NCBI RefSeq assembly: GCF_023091745.1
Contig: NC_068912.1
Span: 101,611,567-101,675,566 of the forward strand
Source of the DNA: Budorcas taxicolor
Taxonomy: Eukaryota; Chordata; Mammalia; Artiodactyla; Bovidae
DNA length: 64,000 nt
Direction of reading: 5' to 3'
Shown here: in pieces, positions 9,310-19,365 of the stretch
How the letters are laid out: each line of letters begins with the position of its first letter
How positions within the stretch are numbered: the first letter of the stretch is position 1
Made by a program: the position numbers and the translations under genes
The notes under the pieces: generated by a model
Seen by the model: only the letters and a program-made list of their open reading frames with translations
What the model was told of the DNA's origin: nothing
Databases searched by the model: none

Positions 9310-9700
9310 TTTTTACCTTCAGTCAATATGAACAAGGCCCCAAGACTATGATTCCAAACATCTGGATTTCATCAATATGTGATCTGTCATCGTATATTGG
9401 CATTCCCCAGTCCCCGCGCCAGAGCAATGCGGCTGGTTTTATTAATACGTCAAATACATTATCCGTGTAATACACTTGTCTGGCTGGGGCCTCCCGCTGG
9501 GGCGGGGCGGCGGATTTGAATGTATGATGAATCAGTTTGCATTACATGTTCGTAAGTCATCATTTGTCAGGATTAATAGGCATCCCTGGTCGAGGGGGTG
9601 GGGGTGGGGCGGGCAGAGGAGAGACATGTGTTTAGCTATGGCCCATCCTTATCTGCCAGTGCCCAGGGATGCCCTGAAAACAGCTCTGCACTCTCCTGCC
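9310..9700. promoter_or_regulatory. Candidate conserved noncoding element with homeodomain, POU and GATA motifs
   Basis: Repeat-free sequence rich in developmental factor cores: TTTATTAATACG and CAAATACATTATC (9436-9462), TGATGAATCAG then TTTGCATTACATG (about 9526-9548, POU-like), GGATTAATAGG (9570-9580, OTX/PITX-like TAATCC on the other strand) and CTTATCTG (GATA, about 9649). An internal G-rich stretch (9485-9510, 9595-9615) splits the block. The texture resembles deeply conserved enhancers, but conservation is inferred. Confidence 0.5.
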
Positions 9701-9839
9701 CAGACCCCAGGGCAGTGGCTGGTGGTCTGGTGATATTTTTTAGCAGTTCCAGAGTCAGTTGGAAGCAAAGAGGCCTATTTGTCTCTGCTTTGGGCTTGCC
9801 ATGCAACCAAAAAGGGTATGGCAGGGACCGTTTGCACAG

Positions 9840-10275
9840 ACTGGCTAACTCTTGCTCATCCTTTAAGACTCTGAATTCTTTCTTCCAGGGAGCCTTTCCT
9901 GACTCCTCCAGACTGCACTAGGTGCCTCCTCTGTGTTCCCATAGTTTCCTGTGCTACCTCTGGTCACACAGTGTTACAGTTGCCTATCATGTATCTGTCA
10001 CTCTCTTTAGACTAAATTTCTTGTGGGCAGGGAATAACTTGTTTATTGCTATAGTCCCAGAAGATCCCCTGGAGAAGGGAATGGCAACCCACTTCAGTAT
10101 TCTTGCCTGGAGAATCCCACAGACAGAGGAACCTGGAGGGCTACAAAGAGTCGGACATGACTGAGTGACTAACACTTTCGACTTTCAGTATTTTGCAGAG
10201 GGCGTAACCCAAAGTAAGACGATATTAGTAGTTCAAGTAGAAACAAATACATATTCCTTGAATGAATGAATAAAT
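9840..10275 (+). repeat. L2 3' end, interrupted by a BovA SINE
   Basis: 'CTCATCCTTTAAGACTCTG', 'agcctttcctgactcctccagactgcactaggtgcctcc' and 'cttgtgggcagggaataact' are L2 ORF2 end and 3' UTR. The tail 'TTGAATGAATGAATAAATGA' resumes at 10257-10276 after a SINE at 10053-10192. Confidence 0.8.
10053..10192 (+). mobile_element. BovA-unit SINE (Bov-tA lacking its tRNA head)
   Basis: Starts in 'AAGATCCCCTGGAGAAGGGA' and carries the BovA body through GTCGGACATGACTGAGTGAC and a CACTTTCGACTTTCAG tail. The tRNA-Glu head is absent, so it is 5' truncated. Inserted in L2. Confidence 0.9.
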
Positions 10276-11774
10276 GATTGTTGACCTTGCTAAATCCCCA
10301 GAAGACGCGGACGTTAGCTGGGAGATGTTGTGGAGGTGTTATCTGGTTCCTTGCCTCTACCTTGCCCCTGGTCTGATCATCTATCTACTGTACACGATCT
10401 TCACTTGCTCCTCTTCCTGCTATAGGAAGACTCCCTCACAGCACCAGGTTGCTTACAGGTGACATATAAACTCAGGATCCACAGGGTTGACATGTTCATG
10501 CCCACATGCCCTTGCCATCTTCCCTTCCCTCTACTCTGCTGGCAGAAACCCAGATTGGTATTGCCCGCTCCATATGGCCTCCTGCCAGCTCCAGGTTCTT
10601 GTAAAACTGGAGCCTCGCTGATGCCCTGACCCCTATTGTGATGGATACTATTTACTGTCTATAGCAATGGAGGCGGCATGGCTCTTGGGGGGCCAGTAGC
10701 CAACATCTGCAAGACAGCCAGGTGGAGGTCAGCCTGTGGGTAGTTGAGGCTCACATGTGGGCTGGAGCTGGAGCTAAGGACTGTGGGCCAAGGCACAGTC
10801 TAGCTCACTAGTCGGGCATGGACCCTAAACCCTTGACCCCATGAGCCTTTGCTTTAGCCAAGAGCACTAGCCAGCCTGTTTAGAGGCTGTCGGGGCTTCA
10901 AGGGTCACAGCTATTTCATACCACTGAACTTGGCTGCCCCAGACACAACTGCAGCCTCTCTCCTCTTAGCTAACTTCCCCTTGTCCCTTAGCTAATCACT
11001 TCCAGACAGTGCCCTGTGCTGGGCCAGGCCTGTGGTGGGTGGGGCAGGTGGGCCTCCCAGAGTTCCCTGGGATTAGGCTTTATTATAAACTGCAGAAAAG
11101 GGCCCAGTTCAGGAAAACATCCACATATGGACATGCACAAATATCCTCTCAAATGTCTGGACACACACATGCGCGCGTGAGCACTGGCACACCCAGGTGC
11201 TCAGACAAGTGTGGGTATTTGTTCCCATCTAGACAAATGCATGTGAGCACAGGCATACATGCAAGCGTAGACTGAGTCCACCCAGACACTCCCTGGCATG
11301 TCCACAGACTTCACTCCCCTCCAGCATCTTCCTTGCCATGAAGCCAAAATGTTAGGACTGGACTGTGTAAAGCAAAGTAAATCCAAGTGTGCTTTACCCC
11401 CTGCTGGCTCTGACTAAGGGCTTATAAAAATGAAGTGGGAACCTCCACAGCTGTGGGCAGTAAATCCTGAACCGCCAAGGAGGCCAGTGTTACCTGCGCT
11501 CTCAGCTCACGGGGGGGAAGTTGGGGCACTGATTACAAGTGCCTGCAGGGTGGGACGGGCAGCGGGCCAGCTGCTTGGCCTCGGGCACTGCCTGCTAGCC
11601 CAGCCCCGGCCAGCTGTCTCCTACAGACCTGCGGGGTGCAGAGACCCAGAGCCCTGGTGGGGGCGGGGTGGAGGTATGCAAGGGCCAAGAGAGGAAGAGA
11701 AGTAGAGGAGAAGGGCTGGGGTGGGCAGAGTGAGCAAGACAGCCACGTGCTGCTAAGGCTGAGGGGAGCCCTCG
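10276..11774. other. Low-repeat intronic sequence
   Basis: About 1.5 kb with no recognised TE. A short CA/CG run lies at 11158-11177. Two rather GC-rich parts (10990-11080, 11500-11700) give chance open frames. It leads into the conserved-looking block at 11775. Confidence 0.5.
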
Positions 11775-11870
11775 CATCTGGAGATCAATTAGCATCAATT
11801 ACTGACTTCATTTAATTGTCGTCCAAGATGAATTTGTCATTTTTAGCTGGAAATTAATGGGAGACCTTCA
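11775..11870. promoter_or_regulatory. Candidate conserved block with four homeodomain ATTA cores
   Basis: Within about 70 bp lie CAATTAG, CAATTAC, TTTAATTG and AATTAATG, each an ATTA/TAAT homeodomain core of LHX/Q50 type, in unique sequence with no repeat family. The clustering favours an enhancer core. Conservation and activity are inferred. Confidence 0.5.
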
Positions 11871-12094
11871 CCTCTCCCTGGCAGCAGCCGCAGAGCCAAC
11901 AGCGGTCACCTCAGCCTCCTAGGAGCCTTGAATCCTGCTTGGGGTTGGGGCCAGGCGCGGGCAAGCAGCAGTGGGGCTTCTGCTCCCTGGGCAAGCTCTG
12001 GCCTGCCCCCGCAGCCCAGTCAGCCTGGCCCACTGCAGCCCAGGGCCACGGTGGGGGCCGCGGGGCCTGTGGAGCAGTCCTTTGCAGCCTCTGT

Positions 12095-12380
12095 CTTCGG
12101 CCAGAAATTAATTTGCTGGGCTGAGCATGTTTACCTTTTCCCAGCAAAGGCGAGACAGTAAACAGCGGACCGGCGGCTGAAATTGAATTGATAACTGCAT
12201 CAACGTGCCAGATAACGCCTAAAATAATACGCCGATAAGGAAATTCGATTTGATTTGCTGCTGCGCATCAGATTGGCCCCATCTGTAGCTGCCTGTAATC
12301 ATTTTCAATTGCGTTGGGAAACCTTATTTGTCCTTAAATATTTCTGTCATTTTTCATTGCTGGCGACAGATCCTTGGGCA
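12095..12380. promoter_or_regulatory. Candidate enhancer with inverted FOX pair and three phased GATA sites
   Basis: Unique sequence with AGAAATTAATTTG at its start, an inverted forkhead pair (TGTTTAC 12128-12134; GTAAACA 12158-12164), three co-oriented GATAA cores (12190-12194, 12211-12215, 12234-12238; spacing 21 and 23 bp, about two helical turns each), then GATTTGATTTG, CATCTGTAG and TGTAATCATTTTCAATTG. There is no TE similarity. It is the best enhancer candidate in the window by texture; no alignment was available. Confidence 0.55.
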
Positions 12381-12479
12381 GGTGGCAGGGGTGCGCTGCC
12401 TCTGTGGGCGCGGGGCGGCGGCCCGAGGAGGAGGGGTGGCGCGGACTTGCGCGGAAGAGGCAGGGAGCGGGCAGCCGGG

Positions 12480-12610
12480 CGGTGACAGCTGTTCCTCCAA
12501 TCAATCACACTGTCGACAGGGAGGGACGACTGGCTGGCAGAAATTGAGTTTGCCTCACAGGGGACGATTGAGCAAATTAATAGCCCATTAGCCAAGCAGT
12601 GACCTGAGAA
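12480..12610. promoter_or_regulatory. Candidate conserved block with E-box and TGATTGATTG-type PBX/HOX site
   Basis: Contains CAGCTG (bHLH E-box) at about 12487, CAATCAATCAC (reverse TGATTGATTG, a PBX/HOX-like composite) at about 12498, and GATTGAGCAAATTAATAGCC with CCATTAGCC towards 12590. It follows a GC-rich stretch (12380-12480) after the GATA/FOX block and may be part of the same regulatory unit. Confidence 0.45.
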
Positions 12611-13199
12611 ATGAAGGTGCAGGGGTTCCTGCTCACTCAGGCCGGCTGGGGTGGGGCAGGGCAGGAGGAGGGTTTGGGGAGGAGAACTGGGGAGGAGGTG
12701 TGGGAAGAGGAGGGAAGGATTCGAGGATGGGATGGGAGAACAGATGGGCAGGACATGGACTGCGGAGTGGATGGTGCCAGAGGGGTGATGTCAAGTCAGG
12801 GAGATGGGCGAGGGACGCAGAGGGTCCTAGGAGAGATGCTGGGAAGAGAGGGGGCAGAGCGGGCTCTTGGCGATGTTCCTACCATGCCCTCTGGGACCTA
12901 GTACCTCGGCAGTAAGGTACTCTTCCCTTTCCTGGAAACATCACTTATATTCCCTGGTGACATCACTTCCCTGTGTCCTCTCCAACTCCAGGTTCCTCAG
13001 GCCAGGAGGTGGGGTCAGTGTCTCACTTAGTGCCCACTGCTGCTTTCAGACCACTGCTTCTCCACCCAGCGGACCCTGAGGGAAAGTACCACCCTGCATC
13101 CCTCATCGCTCTTATCCACTTTCTCCATATCTGCCTCGGACTTTGACACTCACCTGTCACCCAGGTGACACCTGCCCTGATCTTGTCAGCTCCTGTTGT
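12611..13199. other. Purine-rich intronic sequence
   Basis: 12650-12870 is strongly G/A-rich (GGGAGGAGG-like runs). The rest is unique. No gene or repeat family is recognised. Confidence 0.45.
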
Positions 13200-13289
13200 T
13201 TTTTCCTGTATTCCACATCCTCCTGGAGGACCTTGCCAACAACCAAAATTGTTCTGTGAAAGAACTCCCTCGCCCCAAGCCCTCTCATG

Positions 13290-14165
13290 GCCTTGGACCC
13301 TCTCTCTCCTCCTCTTATCTCCCCAGACCACTTACTCATGGCTTCTAGCCTGGACCCCAGGGTGCGTCACTTCAACACCCTCTTGCCAACATACTCAGCC
13401 TCCTTGTTGCCCCTGCCTTCTCCACAACCCAGCTATTCTCCTCTCTGCCTCAGACACACAGGCGGCTAAACGCAGCTGGGGAGAATCACAAAACCACGCA
13501 GAGATGTGCCAATAAAAATTCACAGTTTCCAATCTCAGCACTGCTAAGCAATCCTTTTCCATGCCCTTGGTCAGCTCTGTCTCTCCTTTTCCACAGAGAC
13601 GATCCAATAATGTTTTATTATTTTGAGTCCCCCTCCCCACCTTCTGTCCCTCTGTCTTACTAGGTGGTCTTACTGCCTATTTCACCTAGAAATTTGAAGT
13701 CCTTGGGCATGAATTCTCTCAACTTCCAGACCCAAAATGCACTTCTTTATTTCCTTTCAGTTTCAGTGCAAGAGGTATTCACCCTCCTGTTTTTGCTTAA
13801 TCTCTTTTCCTGGACTGAGAATCCCATTCCCTGGGGAAGCTGTCCTGTTCTCCTTTCTCTCCTGCGTCCTCCCCCGTCCCTTCTCATGCTTCCCTCCATC
13901 AGTACATACACCCTGTCTCCCCCATTACAACAATATCAACAGCATCCTCCCATCTCTTCCATATGGTCTCTTGTAGCTAATGCCCTTTCTTTCCATTCCT
14001 TTTCACCTAAGATGCTCCGACACTCCTTTCTTTCCCAAACACTTCTGAAGTCATGGCAGTCTGATTTTCACCCCTACCACCCTACTCTCAATCAATCTGT
14101 TCTCAGTCAGATAAATCCTCGATGGTCATCATTTGCCAAATATGATGGAACTGCAGCTATATCCA
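13290..14165 (+). repeat. Probable highly decayed L2 ORF2 upstream portion
   Basis: Pyrimidine-rich text with phrases reminiscent of the sense strand of the L2 ORF2 middle ('CTTACTCATGGCTTCTAGCC', 'tctccacagagacgatccaataatg', 'gtcatcatttgccaaatatgatgg'). The open frame 13664-14173 is a relic of this. The match is weak; it could be other ancient non-LTR material. Confidence 0.35.
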
Positions 14166-14167
14166 TT

Positions 14168-14455
14168 CATTAATTTGATAAACATGTATTGTCTTCCATG
14201 TGTTAGGCATTACACCAAGGTCTAAGGAAACCATGGAATCTGTGTCTTTATGGAGCTTGCAAGCAGGAAGCATGCAATAAATTAATTATACAAATACTGT
14301 AACATGGAAGTTGTGTCAAAGAGAGGTGACCAGAGTCCTGCCTATAACATGGAGATTTGCCCTGCTCAGAGGAATCCAGAAAGGTTTCTCGGAGGAACTG
14401 ACACAAGCTGAGATGTGATGGATAAGTAGGAGTTGAATGGATGAGGAGGGAGGGA
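14168..14455 (-). repeat. L2 3' fragment
   Basis: 'TTCATTAATTTGATAAACAT', 'tccatgtgttaggcattac', 'tttatggagcttgcaag' and 'gatggataagtaggagttg' match the reverse-complement L2 end. Confidence 0.7.
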
Positions 14456-14461
14456 AGTGAT

Positions 14462-14590
14462 AACACTGATCAAATGCTTACTCCGTGCCAAGCACTGTAG
14501 TATTCCTCCCTTCCTTTTATAAATGAGGACACAGAGGTGTAAGAAGTTCTGTAACTTGCCATGGGTGCCTGGTGAGTGGTGGTGCTGGAC
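14462..14590 (+). repeat. MIR fragment
   Basis: 'AAATGCTTACTCCGTGCCAA', 'ataaatgaggacacagaggtg' and 'gtaacttgccatgg' follow MIR order. Confidence 0.7.
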
Positions 14591-14639
14591 TTCCCACTCA
14601 GGCAGGGCCATAGTGGAGCCCATGCTCTCCACCACTCTC

Positions 14640-16040
14640 CTTCTCCTGACGTTAGCTATCATCCTCACCATCATCTGCTTCTCTCCCTGCACTCTGCATG
14701 ATCGCTACTGTGGCTCCGTTTCCGCCGTTCGTACCTCCAGTCCTGACCTGTACATATCACTGTGGACCAGGTTCTCTACTTGGATGTCCCACAGGCTCTT
14801 CAGCCTCCACGTGCCTGAAACGAGACTGATCTTCCTCTAGACCCGCTCTCCTCCTGCTTTTTCAATCAGGGTATGGCACCACCACCCACCGAACTCCCTC
14901 AATCGGCAGTCTAGACTCTTACCCTTGACTCAGGCTCCTACATCCAATAAATCAGCATCGTAGCTGTTTTCACCTCCTGAGTGCCCTCAAACCATCTTCT
15001 TTTCTCCGTTGCCCTCGTTCAGACATCATCTCCAGTCTACTCTTATATTTCCTAATGCATCTCTCTCCCCTCTAATCCATTTCTATCTCTACAGCTGGAA
15101 GGATATTCCTAAAACACAAATCAGATCCTATCATTCAGCTACGTAAGATCCTTCTGTGGCTCTCAAAGCCCGCAGCATAAATCCTGAACTGCTTATCAGA
15201 CAGTCTCTCTCCAGTCTCATATCCCCTCCAGCAACGCTGTGCGCTATGGCTGGGCAAGACCTAGCTCTCCACTTATTATTCTCACTGCCAATAATGCCCA
15301 CAACGTCCGTCTCTGCACGGGCAACTTGTAACTCCTATTAAGATCACACTCAGACAATACGTCCTTTCGGAAGCTTTCACTGACAGGGAACTCCTCTTCT
15401 TCATGCTATATTTCTTATATGTCTACACCTCTACTGAGAGTTGGACTATAAAGAAAGCTGAGCGCCAAATAATTGATGCTTTTGAACTGTGGTGTTGGAG
15501 AAGACTCTTGAGAGTCCCTTGGACTGCAAGGAGATCCAACCAGTCCATCCTAAAGGAGATCAGTCCTGGGTGTTCATTGGAAGGACTGATGTTGAAGCTC
15601 AAACTCCAATACTTTGGCCACCTGGTCACTTCACTTTGGTCAGCAAAGAGCTGACTCATTTGAAAAGACCCTGATACTGGGAAAGATTGGGGGCGGGAGG
15701 GCACGGGGACGACAGAGGATGAGATGGTTGGATGGCATCACCGACTCAATGGACATGAGTATGGATAAACTCTGGGAGTTGGTGATGGACAGGGAGGCCT
15801 GGAGTGCTGCAGTTCACGGGGTCACAAAGAGTCGGACACAACTGAGTGACTGAACTGAACCAAACACCTCTATCAGGGCACACATCAGATAATATTGCAA
15901 CTGTCTGTCTATTCATCTGTCTCCCCTGGTAGACCTTGAGCTTTTTGAGGGCAGGGAAGTTTTCTGACATCCTGGTACACTCAGGACCCTGAAGAGGGTC
16001 TGGTACAGAGTGGTAATGACTGTTGAATGATTCAGTGACT
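14640..16040 (+). repeat. L2 ORF2 end and 3' UTR, interrupted by BovB
   Basis: Decayed L2 sense sequence: 'CTACTTGGATGTCCCACAGG', 'cctaaaacacaaatcagatcc', 'gtggctctcaaagcccgcagc', then after the BovB insert 'gtagaccttgagctttttgagggcagg' and 'tgttgaatgattcagtgac'. This covers the C-terminal ORF2 region and 3' UTR. The BovB insert is at 15434-15863. Confidence 0.8.
15434..15863 (+). mobile_element. 5'-truncated BovB LINE tail with 9-bp target-site duplication
   Basis: 430 bp of BovB 3' sequence (ORF2 C-terminus through 'GACTGAGTGACTGAACTGAA' equivalents) flanked by ACACCTCTA at 15425-15433 and 15864-15872, a clean target-site duplication. BovB (RTE clade) is the autonomous LINE that supplies the enzymes for Bov SINEs. 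This copy is dead on arrival, inserted into an L2. Confidence 0.92.
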
Positions 16041-16494
16041 AAGTTAATGCAAGAGGACTTGAAGGGACAGCAGGGGAATGTCCGGAGGGGAGGAAAAGAT
16101 GGGGTGGGTGGGGGTGAGAGAGGATGAAAGAGGGGAAGGAAGGCAATCGAGGTAACGCTGAAGATTCTTTCTGCTTAAATAAAGCCTGGCTTCATGGCCA
16201 AAGAGAAGCAGAGGCTGCAAGGGTTTCAGAAGGCAGAGGCTCCATAACTGCTGTCCCAGAAAAATACCAAGTGTTCGTAGACTTAGTGGGAAGAGGGTAG
16301 GCAGTAGCTACACAAACCAGCCAGCCAGTGAAATCCCATGTCTAGAAATACCGACAGACAGACACCCCCACTGGGACAGGCAGATACCTGGTGCTTCCCC
16401 ATCACGGAGTCCTCTGCAGCCCCTGTGCTGGCCCACCACCCGACCCGGAACCCTGCTGCTCTCTCTCTCTCAGCAATTTCCCTACCCAAGAAAG
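16041..16494. other. Intronic sequence, nothing recognised
   Basis: Unique sequence with a G-rich run at 16080-16140 and (CT)n at 16457-16471. No repeat family or exon. Confidence 0.4.
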
Positions 16495-16770
16495 CTCTAA
16501 GGGTTTCAATTACCGGCGCGTGGGATTTAGTGCCCTGGGCTTCTCTGACTGGAGGAGATTTATTTGAAGGTTTAGTGTCGTGGAGAATTCACGTCTTCAC
16601 TCCCAGGAGCCCAGCTTCCGTCCTGAGCCCCTAAATCAGGAACCAAGATGGGCTATTGTCACTTACCGCATTAGCCTCGTTAGCGGACCAGGAGGGGTGA
16701 TTAATAGCAATGCACACACAGCCATCCTGCTCGCTGGCCGCTCTGCCGCTGTGCGTGACCTGGGGAGGGG
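16495..16770. promoter_or_regulatory. Candidate conserved noncoding element
   Basis: Unique sequence with TTTCAATTACCGGCGCG (16505), GGAGATTTATTTGAAGG, TTGTCACTTACCGCATTAGC (16657), CTCGTTAGCGG and GGTGATTAATAGCAATGCAC (16695). Homeodomain TAAT/ATTA cores in non-repetitive DNA with retained CpGs suggest an enhancer. The final part is CpG-containing and GC-rich (Sp1-like GGGGAGGGG). No alignment was available. Confidence 0.45.
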
Positions 16771-16997
16771 GTGGGGAGGGGCTGAGCCCGCTCCAGGATA
16801 ACTAAGGAGACTGGGCTAGAGCCCCCGCCCCAGCCAGGCAGGGCAGCCCCTGTGGTCCTTCTAGATCTGAGGACGGTTCAAAGCAAACTTCGCCAGAGAG
16901 AGCCCAGCCGGAAACCTCTGGGCTTGACTCCTGGAAGAGGACAGAGGGTGGGAGGGTGTGTGAGGGAGAGAGAAAGGGGTGGGGATGTTTATTATCT

Positions 16998-17214
16998 GGG
17001 CTTCTCTGGTGGCTCAGACGGTAAAGAATCCACCTGCAATGTGGGAGGCCTGGGTTCGATCCCTGGGTTGGGAAGATCCCCTGGAGGAGGCCGTGGCAAC
17101 CCACTCCAGTATTCTTGCCTGGAGAATCCCCAGTGAACAGAGGAGCCTCTTGGGCTACAGTCCATGGGGTCACAAAGAGCTGGACTTGACTGAGAGACTA
17201 GGCACAGCACACAC
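16998..17214 (+). mobile_element. Bov-tA SINE, full length
   Basis: tRNA-Glu head (CTTCTCTGGTGGCTCAG, GGTTCGATCCCTGGG) followed by the BovA body ending GGGTCACAAAGAGCTGGACT. Complete composite SINE in plus orientation. Confidence 0.92.
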
Positions 17215-17877
17215 GTTCATTTCAGTTCCCAAGCGCTCTCTGAGTGCTTATGACGGGGGCCAGTATGCATGGGACAAGGGCACACGGAGAGAGGGAGGTG
17301 TAGGGAGGGGGGTGAATGATGGCAGTTTCTATGAGAGTAGGAGTGAGACAGAGGGGTGTACCTCTGTCATGAGACAGAGAGGAATATGTGTGCGAGAGGG
17401 AATGTGTTTCTAAGGAGAGAGATGGTGGGAGAGAGAAGAGTGGTTGTATGTTTTCTTCTTTCTTTCATCTCCGCAAATTCTCCCCTCCATACACCTTCCC
17501 CTCAGACTTCTTGGAGTCAGGCTCAATTGGGTTTGGATTTCAGTTTGGGGTAATTCATGCATTTATTTATCTGTTCCTTCACCAAGTTGTTACTGAGCAT
17601 CTACTAGCTTTTACCTTTCTGTGCCTTTTTCTTACCTGTGAAACGGAGACTAATAGAGTGTTTATGATACTCAGTGATGTAATTTATTTAAAAAATCTTG
17701 TGAGCACACAGAATTAGGAGCCAGGTGTGTCCTGGCACCATACCTGGCAGGAGGGGTCAAGAAATGGTAGTTAAAGAGCTGAGGCTCTTCTGCCAATCCT
17801 GTCTCCCTCTCTCCTCTCTTTCCATCTCTCTTCTCTCTCTCTCTCGCTCCCCATTGCCCTCTCTCAAGCACAGCTGA
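17215..17877. other. Intronic sequence with polypyrimidine run
   Basis: Mostly G/A-rich unique sequence, with a degenerate (CT)n run at 17795-17848 ('tctcttctctctctctctcg'). A low-confidence L2-like fragment ('catttatttatctgttccttc') lies near 17560. Confidence 0.4.
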
Positions 17878-18000
17878 GCCATAGTATTAATTATTAGAAC
17901 CAATTGACTGTTTAGACTCTGATGTTTTAACTAATCACCACTAATGCAGACACTGGTGGGTAATCACAATCATTTAGTTCTCAGGCAAACCCCTTCTCAG
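17878..18000. promoter_or_regulatory. Candidate conserved AT-rich block
   Basis: Unique stretch with AGTATTAATTATTAGAACC, CCAATTGAC, GTTTTAACTAATCACCACTAATG and GGTAATCACAATCATTTAG. There are six TAAT/ATTA cores within 110 bp and no repeat similarity. Confidence 0.4.
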
Positions 18001-18879
18001 AGCTGAGAGCAAACTGGAGTGGGGCGGTCCAACAATGACAGGCCTGGGAATGATGGGGGTGGGGATGACTACTGCCCAGAAGGAGGCCCCTTTCTTGACC
18101 CTGGTGGCCCTGGCCCCCAGAGGGGGCCCTCTGAACCAGCCTGGTCCCCTGGGCCAAGTTAGCTGAGCCCTGTCCTAGAGGTGGGTTGGCTTCCTTCCCT
18201 ATCCTCTTACTCCTCTGCCCTTTGGCGTTCGTCTCCCACTTTGACCTAGAATTCTGTTGTGTGAGTCTCCTCCAGTACCCACAACCCTGGACCAGAAATA
18301 TTCCAGCAATGCCCCTTTTCTGAGTTGCTGTTCAATTGTAGCTCCTAACAGCCTGCTTCTAGGAAGAGTCCTTTAGACATAGGTTCAAGTTCCTCTGGGG
18401 CATCAGAGGATGCTGACTGGGGTGGAACCCTATCCCTTTTGGTTGAAGACCTAAGAGAGCAGACAAACATGTTCTGTGTTATTGAGTGTGGGGAGAATGC
18501 CAAGGCTGTGTTGTGATCTGAGATCTGTATGCCTGAGGACACCTACGCACCTGACTGCCTTCTTCACCTGCAGGCCCCAGAGTCCCACCTATACACAGCC
18601 CTGCTCCGCCCTGAGGCCCTGGCTCATCCTACACCTGCTCCAGACTTGCTGGGGAAGCCAGACCCCTAGAACTTCAGGGTGGAGGCCAGGCAGGGCAGGA
18701 CCATAGGGCCCAGATGTCCTGGAGGGGGTGGCCTAGATGCCCATGGCCAGTAGGTGTCGCTGTGGCTCCAGCGCTGGGAGGGGGTGTCAGGCAGGGGGCT
18801 CTGGAACAGGCCTAGGGGTCGGGGGTCCTTTGACTTTTCCCACCCCTACCTCAGGCCTTCCTACTAGGAAAGCTTTCCC
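18001..18879. other. Intronic sequence, nothing recognised
   Basis: Unique sequence, GC-rich near 18060-18180 and 18560-18840. No TE or exon could be supported. Confidence 0.4.
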
Positions 18880-19040
18880 ACTGCTTCTCAAACTGGAAGG
18901 TGTCTGTGGAACACTTGGGAGTTCATGTTAAAATGTAAATTCTCATTCCATATCTCTGGAGCCTGTCCCAGGATTTTGCATTTCTACAGAGGTGGTGAAG
19001 CTGATGCTGCTAATCTGTGGACCACCCTTTAAGGAGGAAG
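18880..19040. mobile_element. hAT-Charlie-type MITE (MER family)
   Basis: 'ACTGCTTCTCAAACTGGAAG' at one end, an interior 'ttgcatttctac' and 'gatgctgctaatctgtgg', and 'accaccctttaag' at the other end match the common palindromic mammalian hAT MITE pattern starting CAGTGGTTCTCAAA. Subfamily not assigned. Confidence 0.6.
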
Positions 19041-19136
19041 ATCCTAATCTCCCTGGCTCCCTAGTTGGGGATACTGACTCTACTCCTTTCCAAAGCCAAT
19101 GCTCACCCTCATTCCTATTTCCTCAGTAAAGTTCCC

Positions 19137-19365
19137 AGTTGTTCAGTTGCTAAGTCATGTCCAACTCTTTGGGACCCCATGGACTGCAGCATGCCAGGCT
19201 TTCCTGTCATTCACCATCTCCTGGAGTCTGCTCAAACTCGTGTCCATTGGGTCGGTGATGCCATCCAACCATCTCATCCTCCGTTGCCCCTTACTCCTCC
19301 TGCCTTCAATTTTTCCCAGCATCAGGATCTTTTCAAATGAGTCATCTCTTTGCATCAGGTGGCCA
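19137..19365 (-). mobile_element. BovB LINE 3' tail, 5' truncated
   Basis: 'GTTCAGTTGCTAAGTCATGT' starts the reverse-complement BovB 3' end, and 'catcaggatcttttcaaatgagtc' then 'catcaggtggccaaag' close it. Contains only the last about 230 bp of the element. Confidence 0.88.

Noticed and set aside
13664..14173. 169-codon plus-strand open frame
   Set aside because: Pyrimidine-rich decayed LINE-like sequence; no convincing protein domain.
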